DNA of 33,150 bases from Clostridiales bacterium (GTDB lineage: Bacteria > Bacillota > Clostridia > Lachnospirales > Lachnospiraceae): assembly GCA_021204045.1 (NCBI GenBank), contig JAJQAA010000005.1, positions 1 through 33,150 of the forward strand, written 5' to 3'. The position numbers and the translations under genes were made by a program. The first letter of the stretch is position 1; every line of letters starts with the position of its first letter. Below the pieces are notes generated by a model. That model did no database searches and was not told the origin of the DNA. It was given only the letters and a program-made list of their open reading frames with translations. Below are positions 6,235 through 16,309 of this stretch, in pieces.

Positions 6235-9030
6235 GTGGCGGGAAGTACGAAGAAACGTAAGACGGCGGCGGAGCCAAAGACGAAGGCAAAGTCGGGACGG
6301 ACGGCGAAAGCGAACGAGACGGCAAATCCGGAGTCTGGGAGTTTTATCCGCGCCGAGGTGATGATTATCGTCACGTTTGCCTGTGCGGTTTTGTTATTTT
6401 TGAGCAATTTTCATCTGTGCGGCGTCGTGGGTGATTTTCTGCGCAGCGTGCAGCTGGGGATTTTTGGTATGGTGGGATTTCTGTTCCCGATCGTGCTGTT
6501 TGTCGGCGCCTGTTTTTATCTTGCGAACCGCGGGCGGCGCGGCGTGATCCGCAAGCTTGTCGCGACAGCGGTGGCGCTGGTGGTTCTCTGCGCCTTCTGC
6601 CAGTTGCTGTTTGGCGCGGATCCGGGAGCAAACGAAGGAATATTTGCTTATTACCGTCTTTCTGCGGAAAATGTGCTTGGAGGCGGTCTGGTCGGCGGCC
6701 TGGTCAAAAAAGGGTTGACCACTGTGATCGGCACAGTCGGTGCCTGGATTGTCCTGCTTGTGCTGCTGATGATCTGTCTGGTGATTATCACAGAGCGCTC
6801 GATTGTGAACGCTGTCAGAAAAGGCGGCGGCACGGTTTACCAGCATGCGCGCGACGACGTCGGCCGTATGCGGGAGCAGCAGAGGGAGCGCCGCCGTCTT
6901 CTTGAGGAGCAGCGGGTACGGGGCGTCGATCTTGGCGCTACGGATCTGTCTCTGAGCCAGCAGGCGGAGCCTTCCAATGAGGAAGAACTTCTGGAGGAAG
7001 ACGCAGAAACGGCGGCAGCCGTGCCCAGATCCACACGTATAGAAGGATCGCAGGATGATCAATGCGATAAACTGGAGGAAAACAATGTCCGGACAATGTC
7101 TCCGTTATCGGATGCGGATGTTTTTACCGGAAACATTCTGCCGCCGTTGGAATATGATGAGGATGACGATACGGTTCCGTTTGAGACGGAGGAAGCTTCT
7201 TCCGCTTCTTACGTGGTACCGTCCGCTTCCGTTCATACAGATTTTATTCCTGCAGATTCCCTTCCCGCGGATTCTGTCCATATCACTGTGGACGAGGAGG
7301 AACCGGCAAATCCGGATGAGGTGCCGTTTATCGCCTCAGCTGAGGGGGAGAGACGTGTAGTGACCGCTTCCGGCAAGGTGATTGAGCGGGATACGGAGGC
7401 ATTGCAGAAAAAGGCCGTCACAAAGCGGAAAAAGGCGGCGGATCCGGCTGACGATGCAGAGGTGGCCAATGAGGTCAAAGAAAAAGAACAGCAGCCGAAG
7501 AAGGAATACGTCTTCCCGCCGTTAAATCTTCTCACACGTGGCATCCGCACGGCCGGATCCCGTTCGGATGAGGAATACCGTAAGACCGCGATCAAGCTGC
7601 AGCAGACGCTGCGCAATTTCGGCGTCGGCGTTACGGTGACCGATATCAGCTGCGGGCCGAGCGTGACCCGCTACGAACTGCACCCGGAGCAGGGAGTCAA
7701 GGTGAGCCGCATTGTCAGCCTGCAGGACGACATCAAGCTCTCCCTGGCGGCGGAGGATATCCGTATTGAGGCGCCGATCCCCGGAAAATCAGCGGTCGGC
7801 ATCGAGGTGCCAAACAAGGAGAATACGACCGTTTACCTACGTGATCTACTGGAGTCGGAAAGCTTCCAGAAGCATCCGTCGCGGCTGGCCTTCGCGGTTG
7901 GCAAGGATATCGGCGGCCAGGCCGTCGTCGCTGACATCGCCAAGATGCCGCACCTGCTGATCGCAGGCGCGACCGGGTCCGGAAAGTCGGTCTGCATCAA
8001 TACGATTATTATGAGCGTTCTTTACAAATCCAGCCCGGATGACGTCAAGCTGATCATGATAGACCCAAAGGTCGTGGAGTTGAGCGTTTATAACGGTATC
8101 CCGCACCTGCTGATTCCGGTCGTCACGGATCCGAAAAAGGCATCCGGCGCGCTTAACTGGGCGGTCGCCGAGATGACGACGCGCTATAAGACGTTTGCGG
8201 ATTATAATGTGCGCGATCTGAAGGGATACAACGCGAAGATTGAGAGCATGCAGAATGCGCCGGGCGGCCAGAAGGCTGTCCGGGGTACAGAGGATTCTCA
8301 GAATGTCCGGGGAAGCCAGAGTGCGCAGGAAGAAAACCGGCCGAAAAAAATGGCGCAGATCATCATCATTATCGACGAGCTCGCCGATCTGATGATGGTG
8401 GCGCCCGGCGAGGTGGAGGACGCGATCTGCCGTCTGGCACAGCTGGCCCGCGCCGCGGGCATTCATCTGGTGATCGCCACGCAGCGCCCGTCGGTGAATG
8501 TGATTACCGGCCTGATCAAGGCAAATGTGCCCTCGCGGATCGCCTTCGCGGTCTCGCAGGGCGTCGATTCGCGCACGATTATCGATATGAATGGCGCGGA
8601 GAAGCTGCTCGGCAAGGGTGACATGCTGTTTTACCCGGCTGGTTATCCGAAACCGAAACGGGTTCAGGGCGCATTGGTGTCTGACCAGGAGGTGCAGAAG
8701 GTCGTTGATTTTCTCACGGAACAGGGTCTGACGGCCGATTACAGCCCGGAAGTGGAAAAACAGATGAACAGCATTCCGGCTCCGGCCGCGTCCGGCGGCA
8801 ATTCAGGCAGGGATGAATATTTTGAGCAGGCTGGCCGTTTTATCATCGAGAAGGAGAAAGCCTCGATTGGTATGCTGCAGCGCATGTTTAAGGTTGGCTT
8901 CAACCGCGCCGCGCGGATCATGGATCAGCTGGCGGACGCCGGGGTTGTCGGTGAGGAGGAAGGTACCAAGCCGCGGAAAATTCTCATGACGATGGCGGAA
9001 TTTGAGGAAATGCTGCAAAAAGAAAATTAA
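6235..9030 (+). CDS. ftsK: DNA translocase FtsK/SpoIIIE
   Basis: Septum-located ATP-driven DNA pump that moves chromosome through the closing division or sporulation septum. At 931 residues it is long but normal. A basic N-terminus precedes about four membrane segments (roughly 43-185), then an acidic, low-complexity linker (about 210-420), then the motor. Walker A GATGSGKS is at 578-585, Walker [12 protein letters not shown] ends near Asp714, and [12 protein letters not shown] and SRIAFAVS follow. A C-terminal gamma winged helix ([22 protein letters not shown]) should recognise orienting sequences. Between Walker A and B there is an extra hydrophilic stretch of about 20 residues compared with SpoIIIE (around 682-703). 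The start is GTG 6235 behind AGGAGGAAGG. Confidence 0.96.
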   Translation: MAGSTKKRKTAAEPKTKAKSGRTAKANETANPESGSFIRAEVMIIVTFACAVLLFLSNFHLCGVVGDFLRSVQLGIFGMVGFLFPIVLFVGACFYLANRGRRGVIRKLVATAVALVVLCAFCQLLFGADPGANEGIFAYYRLSAENVLGGGLVGGLVKKGLTTVIGTVGAWIVLLVLLMICLVIITERSIVNAVRKGGGTVYQHARDDVGRMREQQRERRRLLEEQRVRGVDLGATDLSLSQQAEPSNEEELLEEDAETAAAVPRSTRIEGSQDDQCDKLEENNVRTMSPLSDADVFTGNILPPLEYDEDDDTVPFETEEASSASYVVPSASVHTDFIPADSLPADSVHITVDEEEPANPDEVPFIASAEGERRVVTASGKVIERDTEALQKKAVTKRKKAADPADDAEVANEVKEKEQQPKKEYVFPPLNLLTRGIRTAGSRSDEEYRKTAIKLQQTLRNFGVGVTVTDISCGPSVTRYELHPEQGVKVSRIVSLQDDIKLSLAAEDIRIEAPIPGKSAVGIEVPNKENTTVYLRDLLESESFQKHPSRLAFAVGKDIGGQAVVADIAKMPHLLIAGATGSGKSVCINTIIMSVLYKSSPDDVKLIMIDPKVVELSVYNGIPHLLIPVVTDPKKASGALNWAVAEMTTRYKTFADYNVRDLKGYNAKIESMQNAPGGQKAVRGTEDSQNVRGSQSAQEENRPKKMAQIIIIIDELADLMMVAPGEVEDAICRLAQLARAAGIHLVIATQRPSVNVITGLIKANVPSRIAFAVSQGVDSRTIIDMNGAEKLLGKGDMLFYPAGYPKPKRVQGALVSDQEVQKVVDFLTEQGLTADYSPEVEKQMNSIPAPAASGGNSGRDEYFEQAGRFIIEKEKASIGMLQRMFKVGFNRAARIMDQLADAGVVGEEEGTKPRKILMTMAEFEEMLQKEN

Positions 9031-9055
9031 AATACATAACCGGAGGAAGACGCAA

Positions 9056-10726
9056 ATGAAAACAGATATTCAGATTGCTCAGGAAGTTACGATGCAGCCG
9101 ATACGAATGGTTGCGGAGCGCTATGGGATTGCGGAGGATGAGCTGGAACTGTATGGAAAGTACAAAGCGAAGCTTTCCGATGAACTGGTAAGTCGTCTGG
9201 CTTCCGGAAAGGACGGAAAGCTCGTCCTGGTGACGGCGATCAACCCGACGCCGGCCGGCGAGGGCAAGACGACGACCAGCATCGGACTTGCGGACGCTCT
9301 GACACGTCTGGGAAAGAAAGCGATTCTCGCGCTGCGGGAGCCATCGCTGGGACCGTGTTTCGGCATCAAGGGAGGCGCCGCGGGGGGCGGTTATGCCCAG
9401 GTCGTGCCGATGGAGGATCTGAACCTGCATTTTACCGGCGATTTTCACGCGGTTACTTCCGCGAACAATCTGCTGGCCGCGTTGCTTGACAACCATATTC
9501 AGCACGGCAATGAGCTGCAGATTGACACACGGCAGATTCTGTGGAAACGCTGCATGGATATGAACGACCGCGCGCTGCGCAACATTGTCGTCGGTCTCGG
9601 CGCGAAGGCGGACGGCGTGCCGCGCGAGGATCATTTTGTGATTACGGTCGCTTCGGAGATCATGGCGATTCTTTGTCTGGCGGAGGATATGAAAGACCTG
9701 AAAAAACGCCTGGGACGAATCATTGTCGCCTACAATTTCCGGGGCGAACCGGTGACGGCGGCGGATTTAAAGGCAGTGGGCGCGATGGCGGCTCTGCTTA
9801 AGGACGCGATGAAACCGAACCTGATCCAGACTCTGGAGCACACGGGGGCGGTCGTGCATGGCGGGCCGTTCGCGAACATCGCACATGGCTGCAACAGTGT
9901 CCGCGCTACGCGGACAGCTCTGAAGCTGGCGGATATCGTCGTGACGGAGGCAGGCTTTGGCGCCGATCTCGGCGCGGAGAAATTCCTCGATATCAAATGT
10001 CCGATGGCCGGTTTAAAGCCGGACGCGGTGGTGCTGGTGGCGACGATCCGAGCACTTAAATATAATGGCGGTGTGGCCAAAGCCGATCTCGGTGCGGAAA
10101 ATCTCGAAGCGCTTGCGCGCGGCAGCGTTAACCTGGAAAAACACATCGAGAACCTGCAGAAATACGGTGTGCCGGTTGTGGTGACGCTCAACGCGTTCAC
10201 GAGCGATACGGAAGCGGAATACGCGTGGCTGCGCGATTTCTGTACCGCGCGCGGCTGTGAATTTGCGCTCTCTAACGTGTGGGCGGAAGGCGGAGCCGGT
10301 GGCGAGCAGCTGGCGGAGAAAGTGCTGGATACGCTGGAGCACAAGCCGTCTCATTACCATCCGATTTATACGTCGCAGCTAAGCCTGACGGAAAAAATCG
10401 CCACTGTGGCGACGGAAATCTATGGCGCGGACGGCGTCAGTTACGCTCCGGCGGCCGAGAAGGCGCTGAAACGGATCACGGAGCTTGGTTACGGCAATTT
10501 GCCGGTATGTATGGCGAAAACACAGTATTCGCTCTCCGATGATCCGGGAAAACTGGGGCGCCCGAGCGGCTTTACGTTGCAGGTGCGCGATGCTTACGTT
10601 TCCGCCGGAGCCGGATTCGTGGTAGTGTTGACCGGAGCGATCATGACGATGCCCGGCCTGCCGAAGTCACCGGCCGCTTACGTTATCGATGTAGACGACG
10701 ACGGCCGGATCACAGGACTCTTCTGA
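9056..10726 (+). CDS. fhs: Formate--tetrahydrofolate ligase
   Basis: Cytoplasmic enzyme that joins formate to tetrahydrofolate with ATP, giving 10-formyl-THF for purines, fMet-tRNA and, in acetogens, the Wood-Ljungdahl methyl branch. The 556 residues are the family norm. The phosphate-binding motif [11 protein letters not shown] (64-74), the [22 protein letters not shown] block split over the N-domain, and the C-terminal LPKSPAA are clear. The start at ATG 9056 has CGGAGGAAG upstream; an in-frame start at 9002 would lie inside ftsK. It follows ftsK by 25 bases and precedes murE by 13, so it is likely in one transcript. The product 10-formyl-THF is the donor used by Fmt, encoded 5.6 kb downstream. 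Acetogenesis cannot be claimed from this gene alone. Confidence 0.97.
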   Translation: MKTDIQIAQEVTMQPIRMVAERYGIAEDELELYGKYKAKLSDELVSRLASGKDGKLVLVTAINPTPAGEGKTTTSIGLADALTRLGKKAILALREPSLGPCFGIKGGAAGGGYAQVVPMEDLNLHFTGDFHAVTSANNLLAALLDNHIQHGNELQIDTRQILWKRCMDMNDRALRNIVVGLGAKADGVPREDHFVITVASEIMAILCLAEDMKDLKKRLGRIIVAYNFRGEPVTAADLKAVGAMAALLKDAMKPNLIQTLEHTGAVVHGGPFANIAHGCNSVRATRTALKLADIVVTEAGFGADLGAEKFLDIKCPMAGLKPDAVVLVATIRALKYNGGVAKADLGAENLEALARGSVNLEKHIENLQKYGVPVVVTLNAFTSDTEAEYAWLRDFCTARGCEFALSNVWAEGGAGGEQLAEKVLDTLEHKPSHYHPIYTSQLSLTEKIATVATEIYGADGVSYAPAAEKALKRITELGYGNLPVCMAKTQYSLSDDPGKLGRPSGFTLQVRDAYVSAGAGFVVVLTGAIMTMPGLPKSPAAYVIDVDDDGRITGLF

Positions 10727-10739
10727 AAGAGGAAACAAC

Positions 10740-12206
10740 ATGAAAATCAGAGATTGGCTCACAGAGCTTGATGTTACGCTTTTGCAGGGGAACCTGGATG
10801 AGGAAGTGGACGAGGTCGTGTACGATTCGCGCAAGGCGGTGCCCGGCGCGGTCTTTGTCGCGATCTGCGGCACGAAGACGGATTCCCATTCATTCATTCC
10901 GCAGGTACTGGAGGCCGGTGTGCGCGTGGTTGTCGTCGAGCGGCCCGTGGAGGCGCCGCAGGATATAACCGTGCTGCTGGTAGAGAACGGGCGGCAGGCC
11001 CTGGCGCGGTTGTCGGCGGCCCGTTTCGGCTATCCGGCGCGAAAGCTGAAGATGTTTGGTATCACCGGGACCAAGGGCAAGACGACGACGACGCATATGA
11101 TCCGTGCCATTTTGGAGGCCGCAGGCAGGAAGACCGGGACGATCGGCACCAACGGTGTCACGATCGGCGAGGAGCATTATCCGACGATGAACACGACGCC
11201 GGAGTCGTACGATCTGCACCGCTGGTTTGCCAGGATGCTGGAAGCCGGCTGCGCGGCCTGCGTGATGGAGGTCTCCTCCCAGGCGCTCAAGCTTTTCCGC
11301 GTGGACGGGATTTTCTATGATTACGCGCTGTTTACCAATATTTCGCCGGATCATATCGGTCCGGATGAACACGCGGATTTTGAAGAATATCTTGACTGTA
11401 AAAAGCGGATTTTCGCTCAAAGCGGCCTGGCGTTGGTCAATGCCGACGATGCGCATATCGACGCGGTTGTCCGCGATATTCCCTGCCCGTGGGAGAGCTA
11501 TGCTCTGGAGCATGAGGCGCGCTTTCGTGCGGAAAACATTCATTTTGTCTCGGAAGCAGATTTTGTCGGTGTGGAATTTGCGATCCGCGGCGCGCATGAC
11601 GTGCCGGTGCGGGTGAGTATTCCCGGACGTTTTAATGTTTACAACGCCCTGGCGGCCGCGGCGGTCTGCTTGCGGGCAGGCGTGCCGGAGGTGGCGGTGC
11701 GCCACGCGCTGGAGTATATCCGTATCGATGGGCGCATGGAGATCGTATATACGTCCAAAAAGTGCTGCGTGATTGTCGATTACGCGCACAACGCGGTGAG
11801 CATGGAGAGCCTGCTTACGACGCTGCGCGATTATCAGCCGCGACGTCTGGTCTGCGTGTTCGGCTGCGGGGGCAATCGCTCGAAGGACCGCCGTTACACG
11901 ATGGGGGAGATTGCGGGACGGATGGCCGATTTCTCGATCATAACGGCGGACAATTCCCGCTGGGAGAAAGTCGAGGATATTATGGCCGACATCCGCGGCA
12001 GCATTGAGAAGACCGGAGGCCGCTTTATCGAGATCGCCGACCGGCGCGAGGCGATCGCCTACAGTATCCGCAATGCCGAACCGGGCGACATGATCGCGAT
12101 CATCGGAAAAGGTCACGAGGACTATCAGGAGATCGAGGGCGTGCGTTATCCGTTCCTGGACCGGGCGGTGGTCGAGGAGGTCGTCGCGGAGCTGGAGGAA
12201 AATTGA
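10740..12206 (+). CDS. murE: UDP-MurNAc-tripeptide synthetase (MurE family)
   Basis: Mur ligase that adds the third amino acid to UDP-MurNAc-L-Ala-D-Glu in peptidoglycan precursor synthesis, using ATP in the cytoplasm. It has 488 residues in three domains: UDP-binding N-domain, ATPase with GITGTKGKTTT (107-117), and C-terminal amino-acid domain. The specificity motif is DNSR (404-407). The meso-diaminopimelate type has DNPR, and lysine types differ at the Arg. The kept Arg suggests diaminopimelate, but the Pro-to-Ser change leaves this open. Other Mur signatures (TTPESYDLH, MEVSSQALKLFRVDG, YAHN, FGCGGNRSKDRR) are intact. The start at ATG 10740 follows AAAGAGG. murF is 64 bases downstream. 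Confidence 0.93.
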   Translation: MKIRDWLTELDVTLLQGNLDEEVDEVVYDSRKAVPGAVFVAICGTKTDSHSFIPQVLEAGVRVVVVERPVEAPQDITVLLVENGRQALARLSAARFGYPARKLKMFGITGTKGKTTTTHMIRAILEAAGRKTGTIGTNGVTIGEEHYPTMNTTPESYDLHRWFARMLEAGCAACVMEVSSQALKLFRVDGIFYDYALFTNISPDHIGPDEHADFEEYLDCKKRIFAQSGLALVNADDAHIDAVVRDIPCPWESYALEHEARFRAENIHFVSEADFVGVEFAIRGAHDVPVRVSIPGRFNVYNALAAAAVCLRAGVPEVAVRHALEYIRIDGRMEIVYTSKKCCVIVDYAHNAVSMESLLTTLRDYQPRRLVCVFGCGGNRSKDRRYTMGEIAGRMADFSIITADNSRWEKVEDIMADIRGSIEKTGGRFIEIADRREAIAYSIRNAEPGDMIAIIGKGHEDYQEIEGVRYPFLDRAVVEEVVAELEEN

Positions 12207-12270
12207 TTGGCATCGATTTTAAAAATATCATCAGGTACAGGAGCAGAAAAACAGGAGCAGAGCAGTTAAG

Positions 12271-13749
12271 ATGGAGCATATGACCGTATCGGATATTGTA
12301 AAAGCGACCGGCGGGCGGCTGCTGCGCGGCGACGGGGAGCTTCCGGTTTTACATATCAGTATCGATTCACGCGTGATGCGGGGAAATGACCTGTTTGTAC
12401 CGCTGATCGGGGAAAAGACAGACGCGCATCGTTTTATACGCCAGGCGTTCGCGGCGGGAGCAGTATGTACGCTCACGAGCGAGCATGAAGAGGGAGACAT
12501 ACAGCCAGAGCAGGAGGCGGCGGATGGAGATACGGCGGCAACGTATGCACCTGCAGCGGATGTAGCAGCAGATGTACCGGCAGCGGGTGTATCAGCAACG
12601 TATACGCCCGCGTGGATTGCCGTTGAGGACACGAGGCGGGCGCTGCAGGCGATCGGCTCCTATTACCGGGAGCGGCTGATGTTGCCGCTGGTGGGCGTCA
12701 CGGGCAGCGTGGGCAAGACGACGACGCGTGAGATGATCGCTGCGGCGCTCTCTGCCGGTTACCGTGTCTATAAGACGCCGGGCAATTCCAACAGCCAGGT
12801 GGGCGTGCCGCTCACAATCTCCGAGATCACGTCGGCTGACGAGATCGGCGTGCTGGAACTAGGGATGAGCCTTCCAGGCGAGATGACGGTGATCGCGCAG
12901 ATTGCGCGTGTCGACGCAGCGGTAATCACCAATATCGGCCTGGCGCATATCGAGCAACTCGGCTCTCGGGAAAACATCCTGCGGGAAAAGCTGCATATTC
13001 AGGATGGATTGAAGCCGGGCGGGACGCTGTTTGTAAACGGCGATGACGAGCTGCTGGCTCATGTTTCGGCCAAGGAGGGCTGCCGGACGTATCGCTATGG
13101 CACCGGCGCGGACTGCGATTGCCGCGCGGAGGTGATTCATTTTGTGGACGGCTGCGCCAGCTTTGTGGCTGTCTGCGGTGGCTGCCGGGTGCCGGTACGG
13201 CTGGGGATTATGGGGCGTCATCATGTGGGAAACGCGCTGGCGGCTCTGGCGGTGGCGGATCACTATGGCGTCGATCTTTACCGGGCGGTGCAGAGACTGG
13301 AAGCGTTTAAGGGCTTTGCCGGACGCCAGCAGACATTTGAGTGTGACGGCGTGACGATCATTGACGACAGCTATAACGCCAGCCCCGCTTCGATGCGGGC
13401 GTCTTTAGAGGTGCTGTTTTCCATGGTGCGGGCGAAGCACCGCATTGCCGTCCTGGCCGATATGAAGGAGCTGGGAGCGGAGGCGCCCCGCTACCACCGG
13501 GAGATCGGCAGCTGGCTGGCGGGCCAGGATCTGGACTGCCTGCTGACAATGGGCAGTCTGGCAAAGGAGATCGCTGATGGCGCGGCGGAAAACGGCGCGG
13601 TCTTTTCCCGGATTCATTACGATGCGGGAAGCCAGGAGGCGCTGAGTACCGATTTAAAAGAACTTCTGCGTCCGGGCGACTGCGTCCTGGTCAAGGGCTC
13701 CAACAGCATGAGGCTTGGTGCGGTGGTGTCCGCGCTGCGGGACAGATAA
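12271..13749 (+). CDS. murF: UDP-MurNAc-tripeptide--D-Ala-D-Ala ligase
   Basis: Adds D-Ala-D-Ala to the tripeptide precursor, the last cytoplasmic step of the UDP-MurNAc-pentapeptide pathway. It has 492 residues, longer than the usual 450 or so. ATPase motif GVTGSVGKTTT is at 142-152, and NSNSQVGVP, ELGMSLPGEM, NIGLAHIEQLGS and DDSYNASPASMRASL are in place. The extra length is a low-complexity insert, residues about 71-114, rich in Ala, Glu, Asp, Thr and Pro, in the N-terminal UDP-binding domain. ATG 12271 has only a weak AGGAG-type site upstream, so initiation may be modest. priA starts 11 bases after its stop. Confidence 0.94.
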   Translation: MEHMTVSDIVKATGGRLLRGDGELPVLHISIDSRVMRGNDLFVPLIGEKTDAHRFIRQAFAAGAVCTLTSEHEEGDIQPEQEAADGDTAATYAPAADVAADVPAAGVSATYTPAWIAVEDTRRALQAIGSYYRERLMLPLVGVTGSVGKTTTREMIAAALSAGYRVYKTPGNSNSQVGVPLTISEITSADEIGVLELGMSLPGEMTVIAQIARVDAAVITNIGLAHIEQLGSRENILREKLHIQDGLKPGGTLFVNGDDELLAHVSAKEGCRTYRYGTGADCDCRAEVIHFVDGCASFVAVCGGCRVPVRLGIMGRHHVGNALAALAVADHYGVDLYRAVQRLEAFKGFAGRQQTFECDGVTIIDDSYNASPASMRASLEVLFSMVRAKHRIAVLADMKELGAEAPRYHREIGSWLAGQDLDCLLTMGSLAKEIADGAAENGAVFSRIHYDAGSQEALSTDLKELLRPGDCVLVKGSNSMRLGAVVSALRDR

Positions 13750-13760
13750 GAGGATGGATT

Positions 13761-15764
13761 ATGCTGCGATATGCCAGCGTTATTATTGATATTTCGCATG
13801 AAAACGTAGACCGGATGTTCCAGTACCGGATCCCGGAGCATTTGCTCCCGCAGATCCGGGTCGGATCTCTGGTCTTAGTTCCTTTTGGGGCAGGCAAACG
13901 TCCGCGCAAGGCCTGGGTTGTGGATATCACGGACAAGGCGGAGTACGATGAATCGAAGCTCAAAGAGATTGACAGCCTGGTGGAAAAGGGCGTTACTGCG
14001 GATGAGAATCTGATCCGGCTCGCCTGGTGGATGAAAGAGCGCTATGGTTCGACGATGAATCAGGCGTTGAAGACGGTGTTGCCGGTAAAGCGTCAGGTAC
14101 GGGCCCGCCGCACAAATCTCTGGGAGGAACTGGCCGGGGAGGAGTTTTTAGCCGGGCAGGTATGCCTGAGCGAGGAACAGCGGCGGATTGTGGATTCTTT
14201 TTGCGTCGATTATGAGTCGGCGGACCGCAGACCCTATCTGATCCACGGTGTTACCGGGAGCGGCAAGACGGAAGTCTACATGGAGATGATCGATTATGTG
14301 CTGCGCCAGGGACGCCAGGCGATTGTGTTGATCCCGGAGATCGCCCTGACCTGGCAGACAGTGCGGCGTTTTTACGCCCGTTTTGGCGAGGAGATCTGCG
14401 TCATGCATTCCCGCCTCTCGGCGGGAGAGCGTTATGAGCAGTTTGCGCGGGCACGCCGCGGTGAGACCAGCATTATGATCGGTGCGCGATCTGCCCTGTT
14501 TACGCCGTTTTCCAGGCTGGGTCTGATCGTGATGGACGAGGAACACGAGGGCGCGTATAAGAGTGAGACCAGCCCCCGCTATCACGCGCGCGAAGTGGCG
14601 CTGGAGCTGGCGCGGATGCATGGCGCGATGGTCGTCATGGGTTCTGCGACGCCCTCCCTTGAAGCCTATTCCCAGGCGAAAGCCGGGATCTTCCGCCTGT
14701 TTAAGCTGGAGAGACGCGCGGGCGGCGGTCAGCTTGCCCGCACCGAGGTGATCGATTTGCGCCGGGAGCTGGCTGAGGGCAACAAATCCATCTTCAGCCG
14801 CCGTCTGCAGGAGCTGATTACCGGCTGCCTTTTGCGGGGAGAGCAGGCAATGCTCTTTATGAACCGGCGCGGCTATGCCAATTTTGTTTCCTGCCGCGGC
14901 TGCGGCGAGGCGATCCGCTGTCCGCACTGCGATGTGTCGCTCACGCTTCACGATTCGGGACGCCTGATCTGCCATTATTGTGGTTACACGCGTCCGATGC
15001 CGAAGATCTGCCCATCCTGCGGATCTTCTTACCTTGCGGGGTTTGGTATCGGCACCCAGCAGATCGAGCGGCTGGCCGGGAAGATGTTCCCGGACGCGCG
15101 CATTTTGCGCATGGATTCTGATACGACAAGACGCAAGGGCGGGCATGAGGCGATCCTTTCTTCGTTCGCAGCCGGGAAGGCCGATATCCTGATCGGCACG
15201 CAGATGATTGTTAAGGGACATGATTTCCCGGGAGTGACGCTGGTTGGGATTCTCGCCGCGGACGTTTCATTGTATGCGCCGGATTACCGCAGTGCTGAGC
15301 ATACGTTTGAACTGCTGGTGCAGGCCTCCGGACGTGCCGGCCGGGGAAAGCGGCCGGGGACGGCGCTGATTCAGACCTACGCGCCGCGCCATTACAGTAT
15401 CCGTACGGCCGCGGCCCAGGATTATGAGGAATTTTACCGTCAGGAGAGCGCTTACCGGCGTCTGATGCATTATCCGCCGTTTTCTCATATGATGGCTTTG
15501 CTGGTGTCCGGGGAGGATGAGGAACTGACAGCGCATATGATCGGCGAGATCGCCGCGGCCGTGGAACGACGTTTTGGCGATAGGGTAACGATGATCGGCC
15601 CGGTTCCGGCTCCGGTTTACAAAATTAAAGATATTTATAGAAAAATTTTATATTTGAAGCAGGAAAACTATGATATACTAATAAGAATCCAAAAATATGT
15701 CCAGGATCGCTGGGATGAGACAGAGGACTGCAGAAAACTGGCGATTCAGTATGATTTTAGCTGA
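13761..15764 (+). CDS. priA: Primosomal replication-restart helicase PriA
   Basis: 3'-to-5' superfamily-2 helicase that recognises stalled forks and reloads the replisome. It has 667 residues, shorter than Bacillus PriA (about 800) mostly between the N-terminal DNA-binding domain and the helicase core. Walker A GVTGSGKTE is at 163-171 and the Walker B-type DEEH at 259-262. Eight zinc-binding cysteines lie in four CxxC pairs between CRGCGEAIRC and CPSCGSSY. QASGRAGRGKRPG is motif VI. The start at ATG 13761 is behind AAGAGG. It is the first gene of the conserved priA-def-fmt...thiN cluster. Its 3' end is AT-rich and carries a likely promoter for def. Confidence 0.96.
   Translation: MLRYASVIIDISHENVDRMFQYRIPEHLLPQIRVGSLVLVPFGAGKRPRKAWVVDITDKAEYDESKLKEIDSLVEKGVTADENLIRLAWWMKERYGSTMNQALKTVLPVKRQVRARRTNLWEELAGEEFLAGQVCLSEEQRRIVDSFCVDYESADRRPYLIHGVTGSGKTEVYMEMIDYVLRQGRQAIVLIPEIALTWQTVRRFYARFGEEICVMHSRLSAGERYEQFARARRGETSIMIGARSALFTPFSRLGLIVMDEEHEGAYKSETSPRYHAREVALELARMHGAMVVMGSATPSLEAYSQAKAGIFRLFKLERRAGGGQLARTEVIDLRRELAEGNKSIFSRRLQELITGCLLRGEQAMLFMNRRGYANFVSCRGCGEAIRCPHCDVSLTLHDSGRLICHYCGYTRPMPKICPSCGSSYLAGFGIGTQQIERLAGKMFPDARILRMDSDTTRRKGGHEAILSSFAAGKADILIGTQMIVKGHDFPGVTLVGILAADVSLYAPDYRSAEHTFELLVQASGRAGRGKRPGTALIQTYAPRHYSIRTAAAQDYEEFYRQESAYRRLMHYPPFSHMMALLVSGEDEELTAHMIGEIAAAVERRFGDRVTMIGPVPAPVYKIKDIYRKILYLKQENYDILIRIQKYVQDRWDETEDCRKLAIQYDFS
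15671..15679 (+). promoter_or_regulatory. Extended -10 promoter inside priA, ahead of def
   Basis: TGATATACT (TGn plus TATACT) within an unusually AT-rich patch (15615-15690) near the end of priA. The -35 is poor, as often with extended -10 promoters. It would start RNA about 105 bases before def and let the downstream genes be made independently of priA. Confidence 0.4.
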
Positions 15765-15791
15765 GACAGACGGGAAAGGTATGGAAGACAG

Positions 15792-16280
15792 ATGGCAATC
15801 AGACAGATAAGGACAATCGGGGATGAGATCCTCACAAAGGAATGCAAGCCGGTACGCGAGATGACGTCGCGGATCCGTGAGCTGATCGACGATATGTTTG
15901 ACACGATGTACGAGGCAAACGGCGTCGGGCTGGCAGGCCCGCAGGTGGGAGTTTTAAGACAGATCGTGACAATCGACATTGACGACGGCAACCAGTATGT
16001 GCTGATCAACCCGGAGATCATCGAGGAGAGCGGCAGCCAGACGGCTCTGGAAGGATGCTTGAGCGTCCCAGGAAAGAACGGTATGGTCACGCGTCCGAAT
16101 CATGTCATCGTGCGCGCTTACGATGAAAATATGGAGCAGTTCGAGCTGGAGGGTGAGGAGCTTCTGGCCCGTGCGATCTGCCATGAGTGCGCGCATCTTC
16201 ATGGCCATCTCTATGTTGAGCTGGTCGAGGGCGAGCTGCGCGATGTGAATGCGGAAGCGACAGAAGAAGCGGAAGAGTAA
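15792..16280 (+). CDS. def: Peptide deformylase
   Basis: Metalloenzyme that removes the formyl group from the N-terminal Met of new proteins at the ribosome exit. It has 162 residues. The three motifs are GVGLAGPQVG (44-53), EGCLSVPG with metal ligand Cys89, and HECAH (131-135) with ligands His131 and His135 and catalytic Glu132. The usual third motif is HExDHLDG; here both Asp are replaced (HECAHLHG). Ligands and catalytic Glu are kept, so activity is expected. ATG 15792 has a weak upstream site. fmt starts 29 bases after the stop, pairing formylation and deformylation. Confidence 0.95.
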   Translation: MAIRQIRTIGDEILTKECKPVREMTSRIRELIDDMFDTMYEANGVGLAGPQVGVLRQIVTIDIDDGNQYVLINPEIIEESGSQTALEGCLSVPGKNGMVTRPNHVIVRAYDENMEQFELEGEELLARAICHECAHLHGHLYVELVEGELRDVNAEATEEAEE

Positions 16281-16309
16281 GGATACCGGGCGATGGATCG
16301 GAGGCAGCG

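Noticed and set aside
10890-12116. Long minus-strand reading frame (408 codons) opposite murE
   Set aside because: It mirrors the codon pattern of the intact murE gene, has no family features, and no ribosome site at its start. Other long antisense frames (14148-15221, 19732-20877) were rejected for the same reason.
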